64,000 nt of DNA from Acidithiobacillus concretivorus (GTDB lineage Bacteria > Pseudomonadota > Gammaproteobacteria > Acidithiobacillales > Acidithiobacillaceae). Shown here piece by piece: positions 1 through 8,070 of this stretch (the first letter of the stretch is position 1; each line of letters starts with the position of its first letter). The stretch is from positions 1 to 64,000 of the forward strand of contig NZ_JABELD010000003.1 in NCBI RefSeq assembly GCF_018853445.1, in the 5' to 3' direction. Made by a program: the position numbers and the translations under genes. The notes beneath the pieces are model-generated. The model was not told where the DNA came from. It saw only the letters and a list, made by a program, of their open reading frames with translations, and made no database searches.

Positions 1-503
1 AAACCTCCCTGCGCGAGCGCGTGCACTTGCTCCAGGGAACACCCGCCAGCACCATCGACGCCATCATTCGCGAACGCCTGCAACTCAGTCCAGGAGCCCG
101 TGAACTCATCCAGGCGGCCAAGGCGCAGGGTCTGGAAACTGGCGTGGTTTCCGGTGGATTTACCCAGTTTACCCGTCATCTCCAGGAAATGCTGGATCTG
201 GATTATGCCTTTGCCAATACCCTGGAGATTGTCGATGGTAAAATCACCGGGCAGGTTTTGGGTGATATTATCGATGCCAACGCCAAGGCTGACATTCTCG
301 ATTTGCTGGCCATCAGTGCCGGAACCGATGCCAGTCACTGCATTGCCATTGGCGATGGCGCCAATGATCTGCCAATGTTACGCAAGGCAGGCGTGGGTAT
401 TGCCTATCATGCCAAGGCGGTTGTCCGCGCCCAGGCCGATTTTCAGATTCGCTATGGCGGACTGGATACTGCAGCGCATTTTCTTGGCTGGTCGTGTGGT
501 TAA
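1..503 (+). CDS. serB: Phosphoserine phosphatase, 3' part (5' end outside window)
   Basis: Last step of serine biosynthesis: hydrolysis of O-phospho-L-serine to serine, in the cytoplasm. The reading frame is open from the first bases of the window. It begins with T-S-L-R-E-R-V, which in SerB follows the catalytic DxDxT motif, so the nucleophile aspartate lies outside the window. The visible HAD motifs are VVSGGFTQF (motif II serine), the lysine of DANAKAD, and GDGANDLPML (motif III/IV aspartates). The GTG at 21 could be taken for a start, but homology clearly continues upstream of it. The gene stands apart from the redox genes that follow. The SerB identity is firm from the motifs. Confidence 0.93.
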   Translation, partial: TSLRERVHLLQGTPASTIDAIIRERLQLSPGARELIQAAKAQGLETGVVSGGFTQFTRHLQEMLDLDYAFANTLEIVDGKITGQVLGDIIDANAKADILDLLAISAGTDASHCIAIGDGANDLPMLRKAGVGIAYHAKAVVRAQADFQIRYGGLDTAAHFLGWSCG

Positions 504-543
504 TCCATAGCTTTGCTGCTGGGAGATGTTCAGCAAATGATTC

Positions 544-572
544 TTGCATTTAATTTAGACTTATTCTACTAT
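544..572 (+). promoter_or_regulatory. Predicted sigma70 promoter of the prx-grx gene
   Basis: TTGCAT at 544-549 and TACTAT at 567-572 are separated by exactly 17 bp and lie 60 bp before the ATG at 633. The -10 box overlaps the 15-bp inverted repeat at 568-582. The assignment rests on consensus similarity only. Confidence 0.45.
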
Positions 573-582
573 TATTCATAGT
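568..582. promoter_or_regulatory. Inverted repeat over the -10 region, possible operator
   Basis: ACTAT-N5-ATAGT is a perfect inverted repeat that overlaps the predicted -10 box and start point of the peroxiredoxin-glutaredoxin gene. Its half-sites resemble the ATAG/CTAT elements bound by OxyR-type regulators, but a full four-element site is not present. The regulator is unknown. Confidence 0.3.
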
Positions 583-632
583 GCAAAACATATCGTGATG
601 CACTGTTTCCACAACCGCACAAGGAGATCGTT

Positions 633-1373
633 ATGAAACTCACCAGTATGGAAGGTAAACCGGTTCCACAAGCCACTTTTCGCACCCGCGTCGACAATCA
701 GTGGCGGGACATGAGCAGTGACAGCCTCTTCAAGGGCAGAACTGTCGTAGTGTTTTCATTGCCCGGTGCTTATACCCCCACCTGCTCCTCCAGCCATCTG
801 CCCCGTTACAACGAATTGGCTCCGACCTTTCGGGAAAACGGTGTTGATGAAATTATCTGCCTTTCAGTGAACGATGCTTTTGTGATGGATGCCTGGGCCA
901 AGGAATTGGGCGTAGAAAATATCCGCCTGATTCCCGATGGCAATGGTGATTTCACCCAGGGTATGGGTATGCTGGTGGACAAAAGCGATTTGGGATTCGG
1001 TAAGCGTTCGTGGCGCTACTCCATGCTGGTCAAGGATGGCGTCATTACCAAAATGTTTATTGAGCCTGACAAACCCGGAGATCCCTTTGAAGTCTCCGAC
1101 GCAGATACCATGTTGCGTTACATTAATCCCGAGGCCAAGGATCCGGAATTTATTACCGTCTTTACGCGTGAAGGTTGCCCGCATTGCGCCCGGGCCAAAG
1201 CCTTGTTAAAAGAACGCAATATGGTTTTCGAGGAAATCCACACCGGCATGGGGACGGGCATCAGCTCGCGCAGTATTCGTGCAGTCAGTGGCCGCTCGAC
1301 GGTACCCCAGGTGTTTATTGGCGGACACCATATTGGTGGCGCAGATGATCTGGAGAAGTTTTTAGGTAAATAA
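633..1373 (+). CDS. Hybrid peroxiredoxin-glutaredoxin
   Basis: Glutathione-dependent peroxidase that reduces hydrogen peroxide and alkyl hydroperoxides in the cytoplasm. The N-terminal ~165 residues are a Prx5-type peroxiredoxin, with the PxxxTxxC active-site motif ending in Cys51. The C-terminal ~75 residues are a glutaredoxin with the CPHC motif at Cys182-Cys185 and the later T-V-P-Q-V-F and GG segments that bind glutathione. The fused form is known from Haemophilus and Neisseria-type bacteria; the Grx domain recycles the Prx cysteine with GSH. The 246-aa length fits that family. AAGGAG sits 7 bp before the ATG. Glutathione reductase follows on the same strand and would regenerate the GSH used here. 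Confidence 0.95.
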   Translation: MKLTSMEGKPVPQATFRTRVDNQWRDMSSDSLFKGRTVVVFSLPGAYTPTCSSSHLPRYNELAPTFRENGVDEIICLSVNDAFVMDAWAKELGVENIRLIPDGNGDFTQGMGMLVDKSDLGFGKRSWRYSMLVKDGVITKMFIEPDKPGDPFEVSDADTMLRYINPEAKDPEFITVFTREGCPHCARAKALLKERNMVFEEIHTGMGTGISSRSIRAVSGRSTVPQVFIGGHHIGGADDLEKFLGK

Positions 1374-1388
1374 ATTTGTATTAACCTG

Positions 1389-1578
1389 AACCCGACAGCT
1401 GGTGGGGAAGCTTTTTGCGCCAACGTCCCTTGCCTGTTGTTCTAAGGTTCATCCTGCTGTCAGGAGAGAACTCACCCTTTGGGCTCAAACAGCTCTCCTG
1501 ACGGGCGCAGGATTTCACCAAGAACAACAACGGCGCGGGCCAAAGTCGCGGCAAAGCTTCCCCACCAGCTGTCGGGTT
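1389..1578 (-). repeat. Long-hairpin intergenic repeat, copy 1
   Basis: A 190-bp imperfect palindrome, one of three copies in the window (others at 28373-28564 and 59467-59627, which lie in the opposite orientation). The outermost arms 1389-1413 and 1554-1578 are a perfect 25-bp inverted repeat. Inside come an 8-bp GTTGTTCT/AGAACAAC stem, an ATCCTGC/GCAGGAT stem and a perfect 10-bp GTCAGGAGAG/CTCTCCTGAC stem around a small apical loop. The inner ~140 bp is almost identical to copy 2, but the outer arms are different in sequence. It lies between the prx-grx gene and gor and ends 48 bp before the gor start codon. No coding potential is evident, and I recognise no named family. Confidence 0.9.
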
Positions 1579-1626
1579 AATATCCAGAAAGCCGGAATAA
1601 ACGCAGCAAAACAAGGAGAAACCAGC

Positions 1627-2976
1627 GTGAATCAGGATTATGATTTAATTGTCATTGGCGGCGGCAGTGGCGGTATTGCCACGGCCAACCGGGCAGCCAG
1701 CTATGGGGCCAAAACCGCATTGATCGCAGCAGGACCACTGGGAGGCACCTGCGTCAATGTCGGTTGTGTGCCTAAAAAAATCTTCTGGAATGCTGCTCAC
1801 CTGGCCGAACAAATGCGGATGGCAGAAGACTATGGTTTTGATGCAGTCGCCTCCAGTTTTCATTGGGAACGGCTCAAGGCCAAAAGAGACGCGTATATTC
1901 ATCGCCTCAATGCCCGCTATGCACAGGGACTGGATGGTAATGGCGTCACCTTGATTCGCGGACATGCCCGTTTTCATGACGAAAATCAGGTGGAAGTAGA
2001 CGGCAAGATTCTGCGTGCCCCGCACATCCTCATCGCTACCGGTGGCCAACCCACCTGGCCGGATATTCCCGGGGCCGAGCTGGGTATCAGTTCGGACGGT
2101 TTTTTTGAGTTGGAATACGCTCCACGCTGTGTCGCCATTGTCGGAGCCGGTTATATTGCCGTGGAACTGGCTGGCGTTTTGCATGCGTTGGGCAGTGATG
2201 TGTCACTACTTATGCGACGCAAGCATTTTCTGAATGATTTCGAACCGATGCTCCGTGAACATCTGATGGACGCCATGCTCCATCAAGGCATCAATTTGCT
2301 GGCCCAGCGTCAGGTGCGTGAGCTGGAAAAACGCCCTGATGGTTTATGCCTGCACTTTCAGGATGGAGAGTGCCTGGGCGGACTGGATGCCGTCATTTGG
2401 GCGATTGGCAGACGTCCAAACAGTGCGGAATTGGGGCTGGAAAATGCGGGTATTACCAAAGACGCGCAAGGATTTATTCCTGTGGATGCTTTCCAAAACA
2501 CCACTATTCCTGGCATTTATGCGTTGGGCGACGTGACCAGCGCTCCCGCCCTGACCCCGGTAGCTATTGCTGCCGGGAGAAGACTGGCGGATCGTTTATT
2601 CAACCAGCAGTCCGAACGCCACCTGGATGCCACGCTGGTGCCGACGGTGGTTTTTAGCCATCCCCCCATCGCCACGGTAGGCCTCAGCGAAACGGCCGCG
2701 CGGGAAACTTACGGAGATGAAGCCGTCAAGGTTTACCAAACCCGTTTTACCCCGATGTTGCGGGCCTTTTCCGAAGACCCTGAAAAAACCGCCATGAAAC
2801 TGGTGACCGTAGGACGGGAAGAAAAAATTGTCGGTTTGCATGCCATTGGCGATGGCGTCGACGAAATGTTGCAGGGTTTTGCAGTGGCTTTACGCATGGG
2901 CGCCAGCAAAAAGGATTTTGACGATACCATCGCCATTCATCCCACCAGCTCGGAAGAGTTGGTCACTTTACGCTGA
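1627..2976 (+). CDS. gor: Glutathione-disulfide reductase
   Basis: FAD flavoprotein that reduces GSSG to GSH with NADPH. The N-terminal Rossmann motif GGGSGG is at residues 11-16 and the redox-active pair is Cys42/Cys47 in [10 protein letters not shown]. The NADPH-binding GAGYIAVE motif is near residue 175, and the C-terminal HPTSSEE carries the His-Glu acid/base pair typical of GR. The GTG start at 1627 is chosen because AAGGAG lies 8 bp upstream and it gives the usual 449-aa length. An upstream in-frame ATG at 1402 would add 75 residues encoded by the hairpin repeat and is rejected. It supplies GSH to the upstream peroxiredoxin-glutaredoxin. Arg residues in RRK (about residue 200) suit NADPH preference. 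Confidence 0.95.
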   Translation: MNQDYDLIVIGGGSGGIATANRAASYGAKTALIAAGPLGGTCVNVGCVPKKIFWNAAHLAEQMRMAEDYGFDAVASSFHWERLKAKRDAYIHRLNARYAQGLDGNGVTLIRGHARFHDENQVEVDGKILRAPHILIATGGQPTWPDIPGAELGISSDGFFELEYAPRCVAIVGAGYIAVELAGVLHALGSDVSLLMRRKHFLNDFEPMLREHLMDAMLHQGINLLAQRQVRELEKRPDGLCLHFQDGECLGGLDAVIWAIGRRPNSAELGLENAGITKDAQGFIPVDAFQNTTIPGIYALGDVTSAPALTPVAIAAGRRLADRLFNQQSERHLDATLVPTVVFSHPPIATVGLSETAARETYGDEAVKVYQTRFTPMLRAFSEDPEKTAMKLVTVGREEKIVGLHAIGDGVDEMLQGFAVALRMGASKKDFDDTIAIHPTSSEELVTLR

Positions 2977-2981
2977 AAGTT

Positions 2982-3017
2982 AAAAAAGCAGATCTGACTG
3001 ACGATCTGCCTTTTTTT
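2982..3017. terminator. Bidirectional intrinsic terminator between gor and mtnP
   Basis: GCAGATC (2988-2994) pairs with GATCTGC (3003-3009) around an 8-nt loop. A run of A lies on the left and seven T on the right, so it can stop transcription of gor (+) and of the convergent purine-salvage operon (-). Confidence 0.85.
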
Positions 3018-3025
3018 GCCGCTCG

Positions 3026-3841
3026 TTATTTACGCCGACTGTGCAAATGTTTAAGTGCTTCCGGGCCTACTGAAACGCCGCAGTCACATTGCGGGCAATC
3101 AGCCAGCAGAGGCACCGTACTGGCCAGAATCGCCCGGACTCTTTCCATGCCCTCATGCATGACGGCGTCAATGGCCTCCATGGTGATGGGCTCGCTGGAT
3201 TTGCCAGCGGCCGGATTGACCACCAACGATAATGGTGCATAACAAAGACCGATCTCGCGGGCCAAGACCGCCTCCGGTGCACCGGTCATGCCCACAATAT
3301 CTCCACCATCTTTTTCGATGCGCCGAATTTCCGCAATGGTTTCCAGACGGGGACCTTGGGTAGCCGCATAGGTAGCCCCATCTACCACCCCCACATCAGA
3401 AACCTTGGCCCCTTCTAAAAGACGTTCACGAATACGTCCGCAGTAGGGCTCGGAAAAATCAATATGGACCACCATGCTTTCGCCACCTTCAAAGAAAGTG
3501 CCAGGCCTTCCGCTGGTGTAGTCAATCAATTGGTCCGGAACACATATCACCCCGGATTGCATGGCTGCACTGATACCACCCACCGCCGCCACGGCAACCA
3601 CATGAGTCACACCCACGTGGTGCAAGGCCCAGATATTGGCACGATAATTCACCCGGTGCGGGGGAATGGTGTGCCCGTAACCGTGCCGAGCCAGGAAAAC
3701 CACTTCCTGCCCGCCCAGATCACCAAAAGTCAGGGGGCCGGAAGCCTCACCAAACGGCGTGCGCACCACTCGGCGATTACGAATTTGCAGATTATTGAGT
3801 CGCGTTAAACCACTTCCACCAATAATGCCGACCACACCCAT
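3026..3841 (-). CDS. S-methyl-5'-thioinosine phosphorylase (MtnP/MTAP family)
   Basis: Phosphorolysis of a methylthio-nucleoside to a purine base and methylthioribose-1-phosphate, in salvage of the by-product of polyamine synthesis. The N-terminal GIIGGSGL phosphate loop, the RHG motif near residue 53 and the GMTGAPEAVLA substrate segment define the PNP/MTAP family. In the base-binding region the sequence is VVNPAAG, with Asn where adenosine-type MTAP has the Asp residues that recognise the 6-amino group. This points to a 6-oxopurine substrate, as in the Pseudomonas methylthioinosine phosphorylase. The gene begins immediately after the hpt stop codon, and Hpt would recycle the hypoxanthine released. 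The C-terminal CPQCDCG cysteines are unusual. Substrate choice is inferred. Confidence 0.85.
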   Translation of the reverse strand: MGVVGIIGGSGLTRLNNLQIRNRRVVRTPFGEASGPLTFGDLGGQEVVFLARHGYGHTIPPHRVNYRANIWALHHVGVTHVVAVAAVGGISAAMQSGVICVPDQLIDYTSGRPGTFFEGGESMVVHIDFSEPYCGRIRERLLEGAKVSDVGVVDGATYAATQGPRLETIAEIRRIEKDGGDIVGMTGAPEAVLAREIGLCYAPLSLVVNPAAGKSSEPITMEAIDAVMHEGMERVRAILASTVPLLADCPQCDCGVSVGPEALKHLHSRRK

Positions 3842-4390
3842 TCAGTGATCCTCCGGGAGGAAAAAAATTCCTGGGGCATTACGGCCCAGACCTCGGGCAT
3901 CCAGACCATAGCCAAACACGAACTGATCTGGAACCTCCAGACCGACATAATCCACCTGCAGATCAATAGATCGCGGCCGCATCTTGCGCACCATCACCGC
4001 TGTATGCACCGCCACAGCACCTTCTGCCATGCAATAATCCTGAATGGATTTGAGGGTAATACCTTCATCCAGAATATCATCCACAAGGAGCACAACAGCC
4101 CCCGCGAGAGACTCTTTGGGACGCGTACGCCATTGCAACTCGCCACCACTGGTTTCTGAACCGTAGCGACTGACCTGTACACAATCCAGCGTCATGGGAA
4201 AATGCAAATGCGGCATGAGCTGGCCCACCACGACAATGGCGCCAGTCAATACACAAAGCAGCACCACCGGGCGATGCGGGGTCAGATGTTCAAGATCCTT
4301 ATTAATGGCAACGGCCATCCTCTGGATGGCCGCTTCCACCTCTTCCGCGCTGAACAGATGTTCAGCGGGCCCCAAATGGGTAGGTGTCAT
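3842..4390 (-). CDS. hpt: Hypoxanthine(-guanine) phosphoribosyltransferase
   Basis: Transfers phosphoribose from PRPP to hypoxanthine (or guanine) to give IMP/GMP. The type I PRTase signature VVLLVDDILDEGITL, with its paired aspartates, is near residues 97-111, and LTGAI upstream forms the pyrophosphate loop. The ATG at 4390 is chosen because it follows the upstream stop by 7 bp and gives 182 aa. A longer frame from 4441 would run 44 bp into the DsrE gene. The stop codon abuts the ATG of the phosphorylase gene, so the pair is probably translationally coupled and forms a route from methylthioinosine to IMP. Confidence 0.92.
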   Translation of the reverse strand: MTPTHLGPAEHLFSAEEVEAAIQRMAVAINKDLEHLTPHRPVVLLCVLTGAIVVVGQLMPHLHFPMTLDCVQVSRYGSETSGGELQWRTRPKESLAGAVVLLVDDILDEGITLKSIQDYCMAEGAVAVHTAVMVRKMRPRSIDLQVDYVGLEVPDQFVFGYGLDARGLGRNAPGIFFLPEDH

Positions 4391-4397
4391 CTTGGCA

Positions 4398-4775
4398 TCA
4401 ATACGTAAAGGTGACCACGTCGTCGTCCATGGCCTGCTCAATCACATAAGCGCCACCGACCACGTCGGACACTTCAGGAATCAAATCTTCCTTGGTGCAG
4501 TCCCACAATTCCAGAGTCGGGGTGCAGACAAAAAACTTTACGCCAGCCTCATGGGCATCCTTGATAAAATCGTAGACACTTTTAGGACTGCCAGGCATCA
4601 CGAACATTTTTTCCGCTACACCTTTTTTGGCCAACTCACCGGCACGGGCGGTCAACACCACTTCCACGTCAAAATCCATTGCGGCAGCAACGGTAGCCTG
4701 AAAGAAAGGCGCGCCCAGTTCCTGGGGATTGGAAGGATCGGTGTTTACCATAACCATCAACAATTTATCAGCCAT
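4398..4775 (-). CDS. DsrE-family protein
   Basis: Small (125 aa) soluble protein of the DsrE/DsrF-like fold. Members include sulfur-transfer proteins of sulfur oxidisers as well as proteins of unknown job. The visible pattern is the N-terminal strand LLMVMVNTDP, a central VVLTARAGELAKKG and the FFVCTPTLELW segment, whose Cys (about residue 84) is in the position of the reactive Cys of this family. A second Cys is 9 residues later. AAGGAG lies 6-7 bp before the ATG. It sits first in the hpt-mtnP operon, 7 bp before hpt. A sulfur-handling role would suit a sulfur oxidiser, but nothing here proves it. Confidence 0.85.
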   Translation of the reverse strand: MADKLLMVMVNTDPSNPQELGAPFFQATVAAAMDFDVEVVLTARAGELAKKGVAEKMFVMPGSPKSVYDFIKDAHEAGVKFFVCTPTLELWDCTKEDLIPEVSDVVGGAYVIEQAMDDDVVTFTY

Positions 4776-4846
4776 CTGTATCTCCTTAAGAATTCGGTCT
4801 GCACATCATAGCCGTCCCGACCCGCAACTGCACCATGAAATGATTG

Positions 4847-4874
4847 ATTACACCATAAAAAGTCACGCGTCGAA
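4847..4874 (-). promoter_or_regulatory. Possible promoter of the DsrE-hpt-mtnP operon
   Basis: Read on the minus strand, TTCGAC and TGTAAT are spaced by 16 bp and lie about 75 bp before the DsrE start codon, in the only sizeable gap upstream of these genes. It is weak on consensus alone. Confidence 0.3.
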
Positions 4875-4882
4875 CACTGAGA

Positions 4883-5245
4883 TCAGATGTTCTCTTCTTC
4901 TTCCAACAGCACTTCCCGGCGGGCACGTGTGCTTCTGGTAAGAATGTCCCGTTCGTCGGCCAGAGCCCGCTTGGCTACCTGGATGGCCTCCAGCAAATCT
5001 TCACGTTTGGATTCCATCAGATCTCCGCCAGCATCCATCAATCGAGCGGTTTTTTCTTGAATTTCATCAATCAACACCGCAATGCGTTCTTCCGCCAAAG
5101 ATTCGAGGTTATAAAACCGCTCCCTACCCTTGTCCATCGCCTTACGCAATTCCTGGCGGGTTTCCGCACCGCTGGCTGGTGCCAGCAACAAGGCGCCGAC
5201 TGCACCTACCAGAATCCCCACTACAAAACCTTCTGCGTTTCTCAT
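4883..5245 (-). CDS. YtxH-domain protein
   Basis: 120-aa protein with an N-terminal glycine-rich hydrophobic segment (EGFVVGILVGAVGALLLAPASG) followed by a long charged helical region. This is the layout of YtxH/gas-vesicle-like small membrane proteins linked to envelope stress. The start ATG at 5245 is chosen because GAGGAG precedes it and the hydrophobic segment then begins at residue 5. A longer frame reaches 5323 but overlaps the upstream gene. The C-terminus (residues 60-120) looks coiled-coil. It is 26 bp downstream of a DUF948-like gene and probably co-transcribed with it. Its precise function is unknown. Confidence 0.75.
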   Translation of the reverse strand: MRNAEGFVVGILVGAVGALLLAPASGAETRQELRKAMDKGRERFYNLESLAEERIAVLIDEIQEKTARLMDAGGDLMESKREDLLEAIQVAKRALADERDILTRSTRARREVLLEEEENI

Positions 5246-5271
5246 GGCTTTTCTCCTCGCCGTTTCCGGCT

Positions 5272-5625
5272 TTAACGTTTTCGTGAAAAATAGCGCCAAC
5301 CTGTACGCAAAGCCCGGTACCACATACCGAGTTCCTGTACAGGCTGTACCAGGGTTTCGGTGGTTTCCATGATCTCCCGACTGAGATATTTCATGGTGGA
5401 ATCCACCCGATTCATCTGCGTGCGACCAACCTGAGTCATTTTCTTAATGTCTACCAAGGCAGACTTGAGCTCAAAAATCAGGGGACCAACATCCTGTTCA
5501 GCACGGGCCAGCAATCTTTCCAAACGCAAAAAGGTCCGAATAAATACGCCCGCAGTCACCGCAATGATCAGCAAAATAATGATCAAGACAACAGCAATAA
5601 CGGTAATGCCTGCGTCAATACCCAT
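5272..5625 (-). CDS. DUF948-like single-pass membrane protein
   Basis: 117 aa. One strongly hydrophobic N-terminal helix (about residues 5-30, rich in Ile/Val) is followed by a long amphipathic stretch with heptad-like Leu/Ile spacing. The C-terminus is basic. It resembles the DUF948 (YoxC-like) proteins that often sit beside YtxH proteins, as here. A cytoplasmic coiled-coil anchored in the inner membrane is likely. No catalytic motif is visible. Confidence 0.65.
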   Translation of the reverse strand: MGIDAGITVIAVVLIIILLIIAVTAGVFIRTFLRLERLLARAEQDVGPLIFELKSALVDIKKMTQVGRTQMNRVDSTMKYLSREIMETTETLVQPVQELGMWYRALRTGWRYFSRKR

Positions 5626-5747
5626 TCTTCCTCCCTACGTTTTGCAATTTTCCGGCAGCCAGCCTGTGGCTTCCATAAGCCCCGCCGCAACCTGCATATA
5701 TAACCATTATAGGCAGTAACAGCACACCGGGTAAAATAACACCCATC

Positions 5748-6116
5748 TTATCCACCCCCTCCACGGAAATGTTGCGACAAAATCAGTAACAGCAGAGCAA
5801 CACCGACGCTGCTCAAAACAAAAACTGCTGCTGCCCCACAATCCTTGGCGCGGGCAACCAGGGGATGAAATTCGGGACTGACCAGATCTGCCAACGACTC
5901 TACTGCACTATTTAATAACTCGGCGGCCAACAGCATGGCCATCCACAGCAAGGCCAAGCCCCACCACCATAAAGCAACCTGCGCCCAAAGCAAAAACGCC
6001 ACGGCCGCCAGCACCGCCCATAATTCTGCACGAAAGCTGGCTTCTTCCCGTGCGGCAATCTTCAGCCCGCGCAGAGCATATAGAGCGCGCTGCCAGATGG
6101 GTTTATTTTTATTCAC
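5748..6116 (-). CDS. dgkA: Diacylglycerol kinase, prokaryotic type
   Basis: Integral membrane enzyme that phosphorylates diacylglycerol to phosphatidic acid, recycling the lipid by-product of membrane-derived glycan synthesis. Three hydrophobic helices are visible, with the family signature [13 protein letters not shown] near residue 65 and the catalytic Glu and Asn residues in it. The N-terminal REEASFR amphipathic segment also fits. The GTG at 6116 is preferred because it overlaps the radC stop as GTGA, a typical coupling arrangement; a TTG one codon earlier is also possible. The length of about 122 aa matches E. coli DgkA. Confidence 0.92.
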   Translation of the reverse strand: MNKNKPIWQRALYALRGLKIAAREEASFRAELWAVLAAVAFLLWAQVALWWWGLALLWMAMLLAAELLNSAVESLADLVSPEFHPLVARAKDCGAAAVFVLSSVGVALLLLILSQHFRGGGG

Positions 6117-6787
6117 CAACCCCCCTGCTCGCGCAAAGACAAGGGTTCACCTTCACCGACAATAAAATGATCCAGCAAACGCAACTCCAGTAGTTGCATG
6201 GCACTTTCCAGACGCCGGGTCAGGGCGAGATCAGCAGAGCTCGGCTCCGCCACGCCGGAAGGATGATTGTGCGCGACAATCAAGGCGGACGCATTCAACT
6301 CCAGCGCGCGCTTCACCACTTCCCGAATATGGACTGTCGCAGCATCTATGGTTCCCAAAAACATTTCTTCGAGCTTTAAAACCCGATGGCGATGATCCAG
6401 GAAAATGACTGCGAATATTTCCCGGCCGCGATCGCGCAGACTGGCCGACAAATACTGGCGAACGCGTTGTGGGGAATCCAGGCAACTACCTCGCTGCCAA
6501 TCTTCTGCCAGATGCCGTCGTCCCATCTCCAATACTGCCTGCAGTAAAGCATATTTCGCATCACCCATACCATGATTCGCACAAAACTGATCCCGGGTAG
6601 CCGTCAGCAAGGCCCGCAACCCACCAAATATTTGCAGTAATTCCCGGGATACATCCACTGCACTTTTACCTTTCACACCAACCCGCAGAAAAATTGCCAA
6701 AAGTTCGGCATCAGACAAACTTTGCGCCCCTTTCTGCAATAATCTTTCGCGCGGCCGCTCGTCCAGCGGCCAATCAGTAATAGCCAT
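6113..6787 (-). CDS. radC: RadC-family JAB domain protein
   Basis: 224 aa. The N-terminal helix-hairpin-helix part (residues 1-100, with [12 protein letters not shown]) is followed by a JAMM/MPN domain. The metal-binding signature HNHPSG with downstream S and D is near residues 170-185. The family was named for a DNA repair phenotype later assigned to another gene, so the real function is unsettled. It is transcribed divergently from coaBC with only 32 bp between the start codons, the arrangement common in many proteobacteria. Confidence 0.93.
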   Translation of the reverse strand: MAITDWPLDERPRERLLQKGAQSLSDAELLAIFLRVGVKGKSAVDVSRELLQIFGGLRALLTATRDQFCANHGMGDAKYALLQAVLEMGRRHLAEDWQRGSCLDSPQRVRQYLSASLRDRGREIFAVIFLDHRHRVLKLEEMFLGTIDAATVHIREVVKRALELNASALIVAHNHPSGVAEPSSADLALTRRLESAMQLLELRLLDHFIVGEGEPLSLREQGGW

Positions 6788-6819
6788 TTGCTCCCTCCTT
6801 CCCTTAAACTGGGAATATC

Positions 6820-8070
6820 ATGATAGAAACCCTATTCAACACGACCGAGCCCCTGGCTGGCAAACGAATTCTGCTGGGAATCTGTGGCAGCATTGCGGCC
6901 TATAAAAGTCCGGAAATAGTCCGCCATTTGCTGCGCCTGGGTGCCGAAGTACGCGTAGTCATGACCCAAAGTGCCAAGCAGTTTGTAACGCCCATCACTT
7001 TACAAGCCCTGAGTGGTCAGCCAGTACGCCAGGATCTATTTGCCGCTGAGGAAGAAGCCGCAATGGATCATATTCGCCTGGCCCGCTGGGCGGATGCCAT
7101 TATTGTGGCGCCGGTGACGGCAAATAGTCTTGCACGTTTTTCCCTGGGCCTTGCCGATGACCTACTCAGTACCCTGCTGCTGGTCACGCGCGCCCCCATT
7201 TTTCTTGCACCGGCCATGAATGCCAGTATGTGGGCGCATCCCGCCACCCAGGGGCATGTCCAGCGACTGCTTGAATTTGGCGCCCATTTTTTAGGTCCTG
7301 AAACCGGGGTGTTAGCTTGTGGCGAAGAAGGCGCGGGACGCATGCTGGAACCAGAGCAGATAGTTGGCCAACTACGCCTGGCTCTGGCCAGCAAAACACT
7401 TTCTGGAAAGCAAATACTGATTACAGCAGGCCCCACCTGGGAAAGCCTGGATCCAGCCCGGGGACTGACCAACCGGGCAAGCGGCAAACAAGGATTTGCC
7501 CTCGCTCAGGCTTGTGCCGAAGCTGGTGCGCAGGTACGACTCATCAGCGGTCCCAGTCATGAAGCAACGCCGCCGGGGGTTCTGCGCGAAGATATCACCT
7601 CGGCTCAGGAGATGCTCGAGGCCTGCCTGCATAGCCTGGAAATACCCACGGATTTATTGATTGCCAATGCGGCGGTTGCAGACCATCGACCCACTCTGCA
7701 AAGCCTACATAAAACGCCCAAATCAGCAGTGCCTGAGCAAATTGCGTTGACGCTGAATCCAGATATCGTATCCAGCATTCATCGTCATCCCCAACGCCCA
7801 CGCGTCATTGTTGCCTTTGCTGCAGAAACCCGGGATCACTTGGATTCAGCACGCGCCAAGGCAAGTCGCAAGGGGGCCGATACCATTATTGTCAACGACA
7901 TCAGCAGCAACACGACTGGAATGGGCTGTGAAATCAATGCTTGCACCCTACTTCACGATAAAACACAAATAGAAATTCCAGCTTGCCGTAAAATTGATAT
8001 GGCAAGAATACTCATCCGCCACATCAGCAAAATCCACTTCGCCAGCGAGGTTCATCATTCCCGTGACTAA
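6820..8070 (+). CDS. coaBC: Bifunctional phosphopantothenoylcysteine decarboxylase / phosphopantothenate-cysteine ligase
   Basis: Two consecutive steps of coenzyme A synthesis: CoaB condenses phosphopantothenate with cysteine (CTP dependent) and CoaC decarboxylates the product with FMN. CoaC occupies residues 1-185, with the CGSIAAYK flavin loop, the PAMN motif near residue 130 and the active-site Cys in the ACGEEGAGRM flap near residue 165. CoaB follows from about residue 190 with ITAGPTWE and NRASGKQG. The 416-aa length is normal. The dut start codon lies inside its last codons. Confidence 0.96.
   Translation: MIETLFNTTEPLAGKRILLGICGSIAAYKSPEIVRHLLRLGAEVRVVMTQSAKQFVTPITLQALSGQPVRQDLFAAEEEAAMDHIRLARWADAIIVAPVTANSLARFSLGLADDLLSTLLLVTRAPIFLAPAMNASMWAHPATQGHVQRLLEFGAHFLGPETGVLACGEEGAGRMLEPEQIVGQLRLALASKTLSGKQILITAGPTWESLDPARGLTNRASGKQGFALAQACAEAGAQVRLISGPSHEATPPGVLREDITSAQEMLEACLHSLEIPTDLLIANAAVADHRPTLQSLHKTPKSAVPEQIALTLNPDIVSSIHRHPQRPRVIVAFAAETRDHLDSARAKASRKGADTIIVNDISSNTTGMGCEINACTLLHDKTQIEIPACRKIDMARILIRHISKIHFASEVHHSRD

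Noticed and set aside
1389-1578. The hairpin repeats as integron attC sites or an insertion-sequence end pair
   Set aside because: No attC-type core (GTTRRRY / RYYYAAC at the ends), no target-site duplication that I could see, and no transposase nearby. The outer arms differ between copies, unlike IS terminal repeats.
1402-1626. N-terminal extension of glutathione reductase starting at 1402
   Set aside because: These 75 codons are encoded by the hairpin repeat, have no similarity to GR, and the GTG at 1627 has a proper ribosome-binding site and the normal length.
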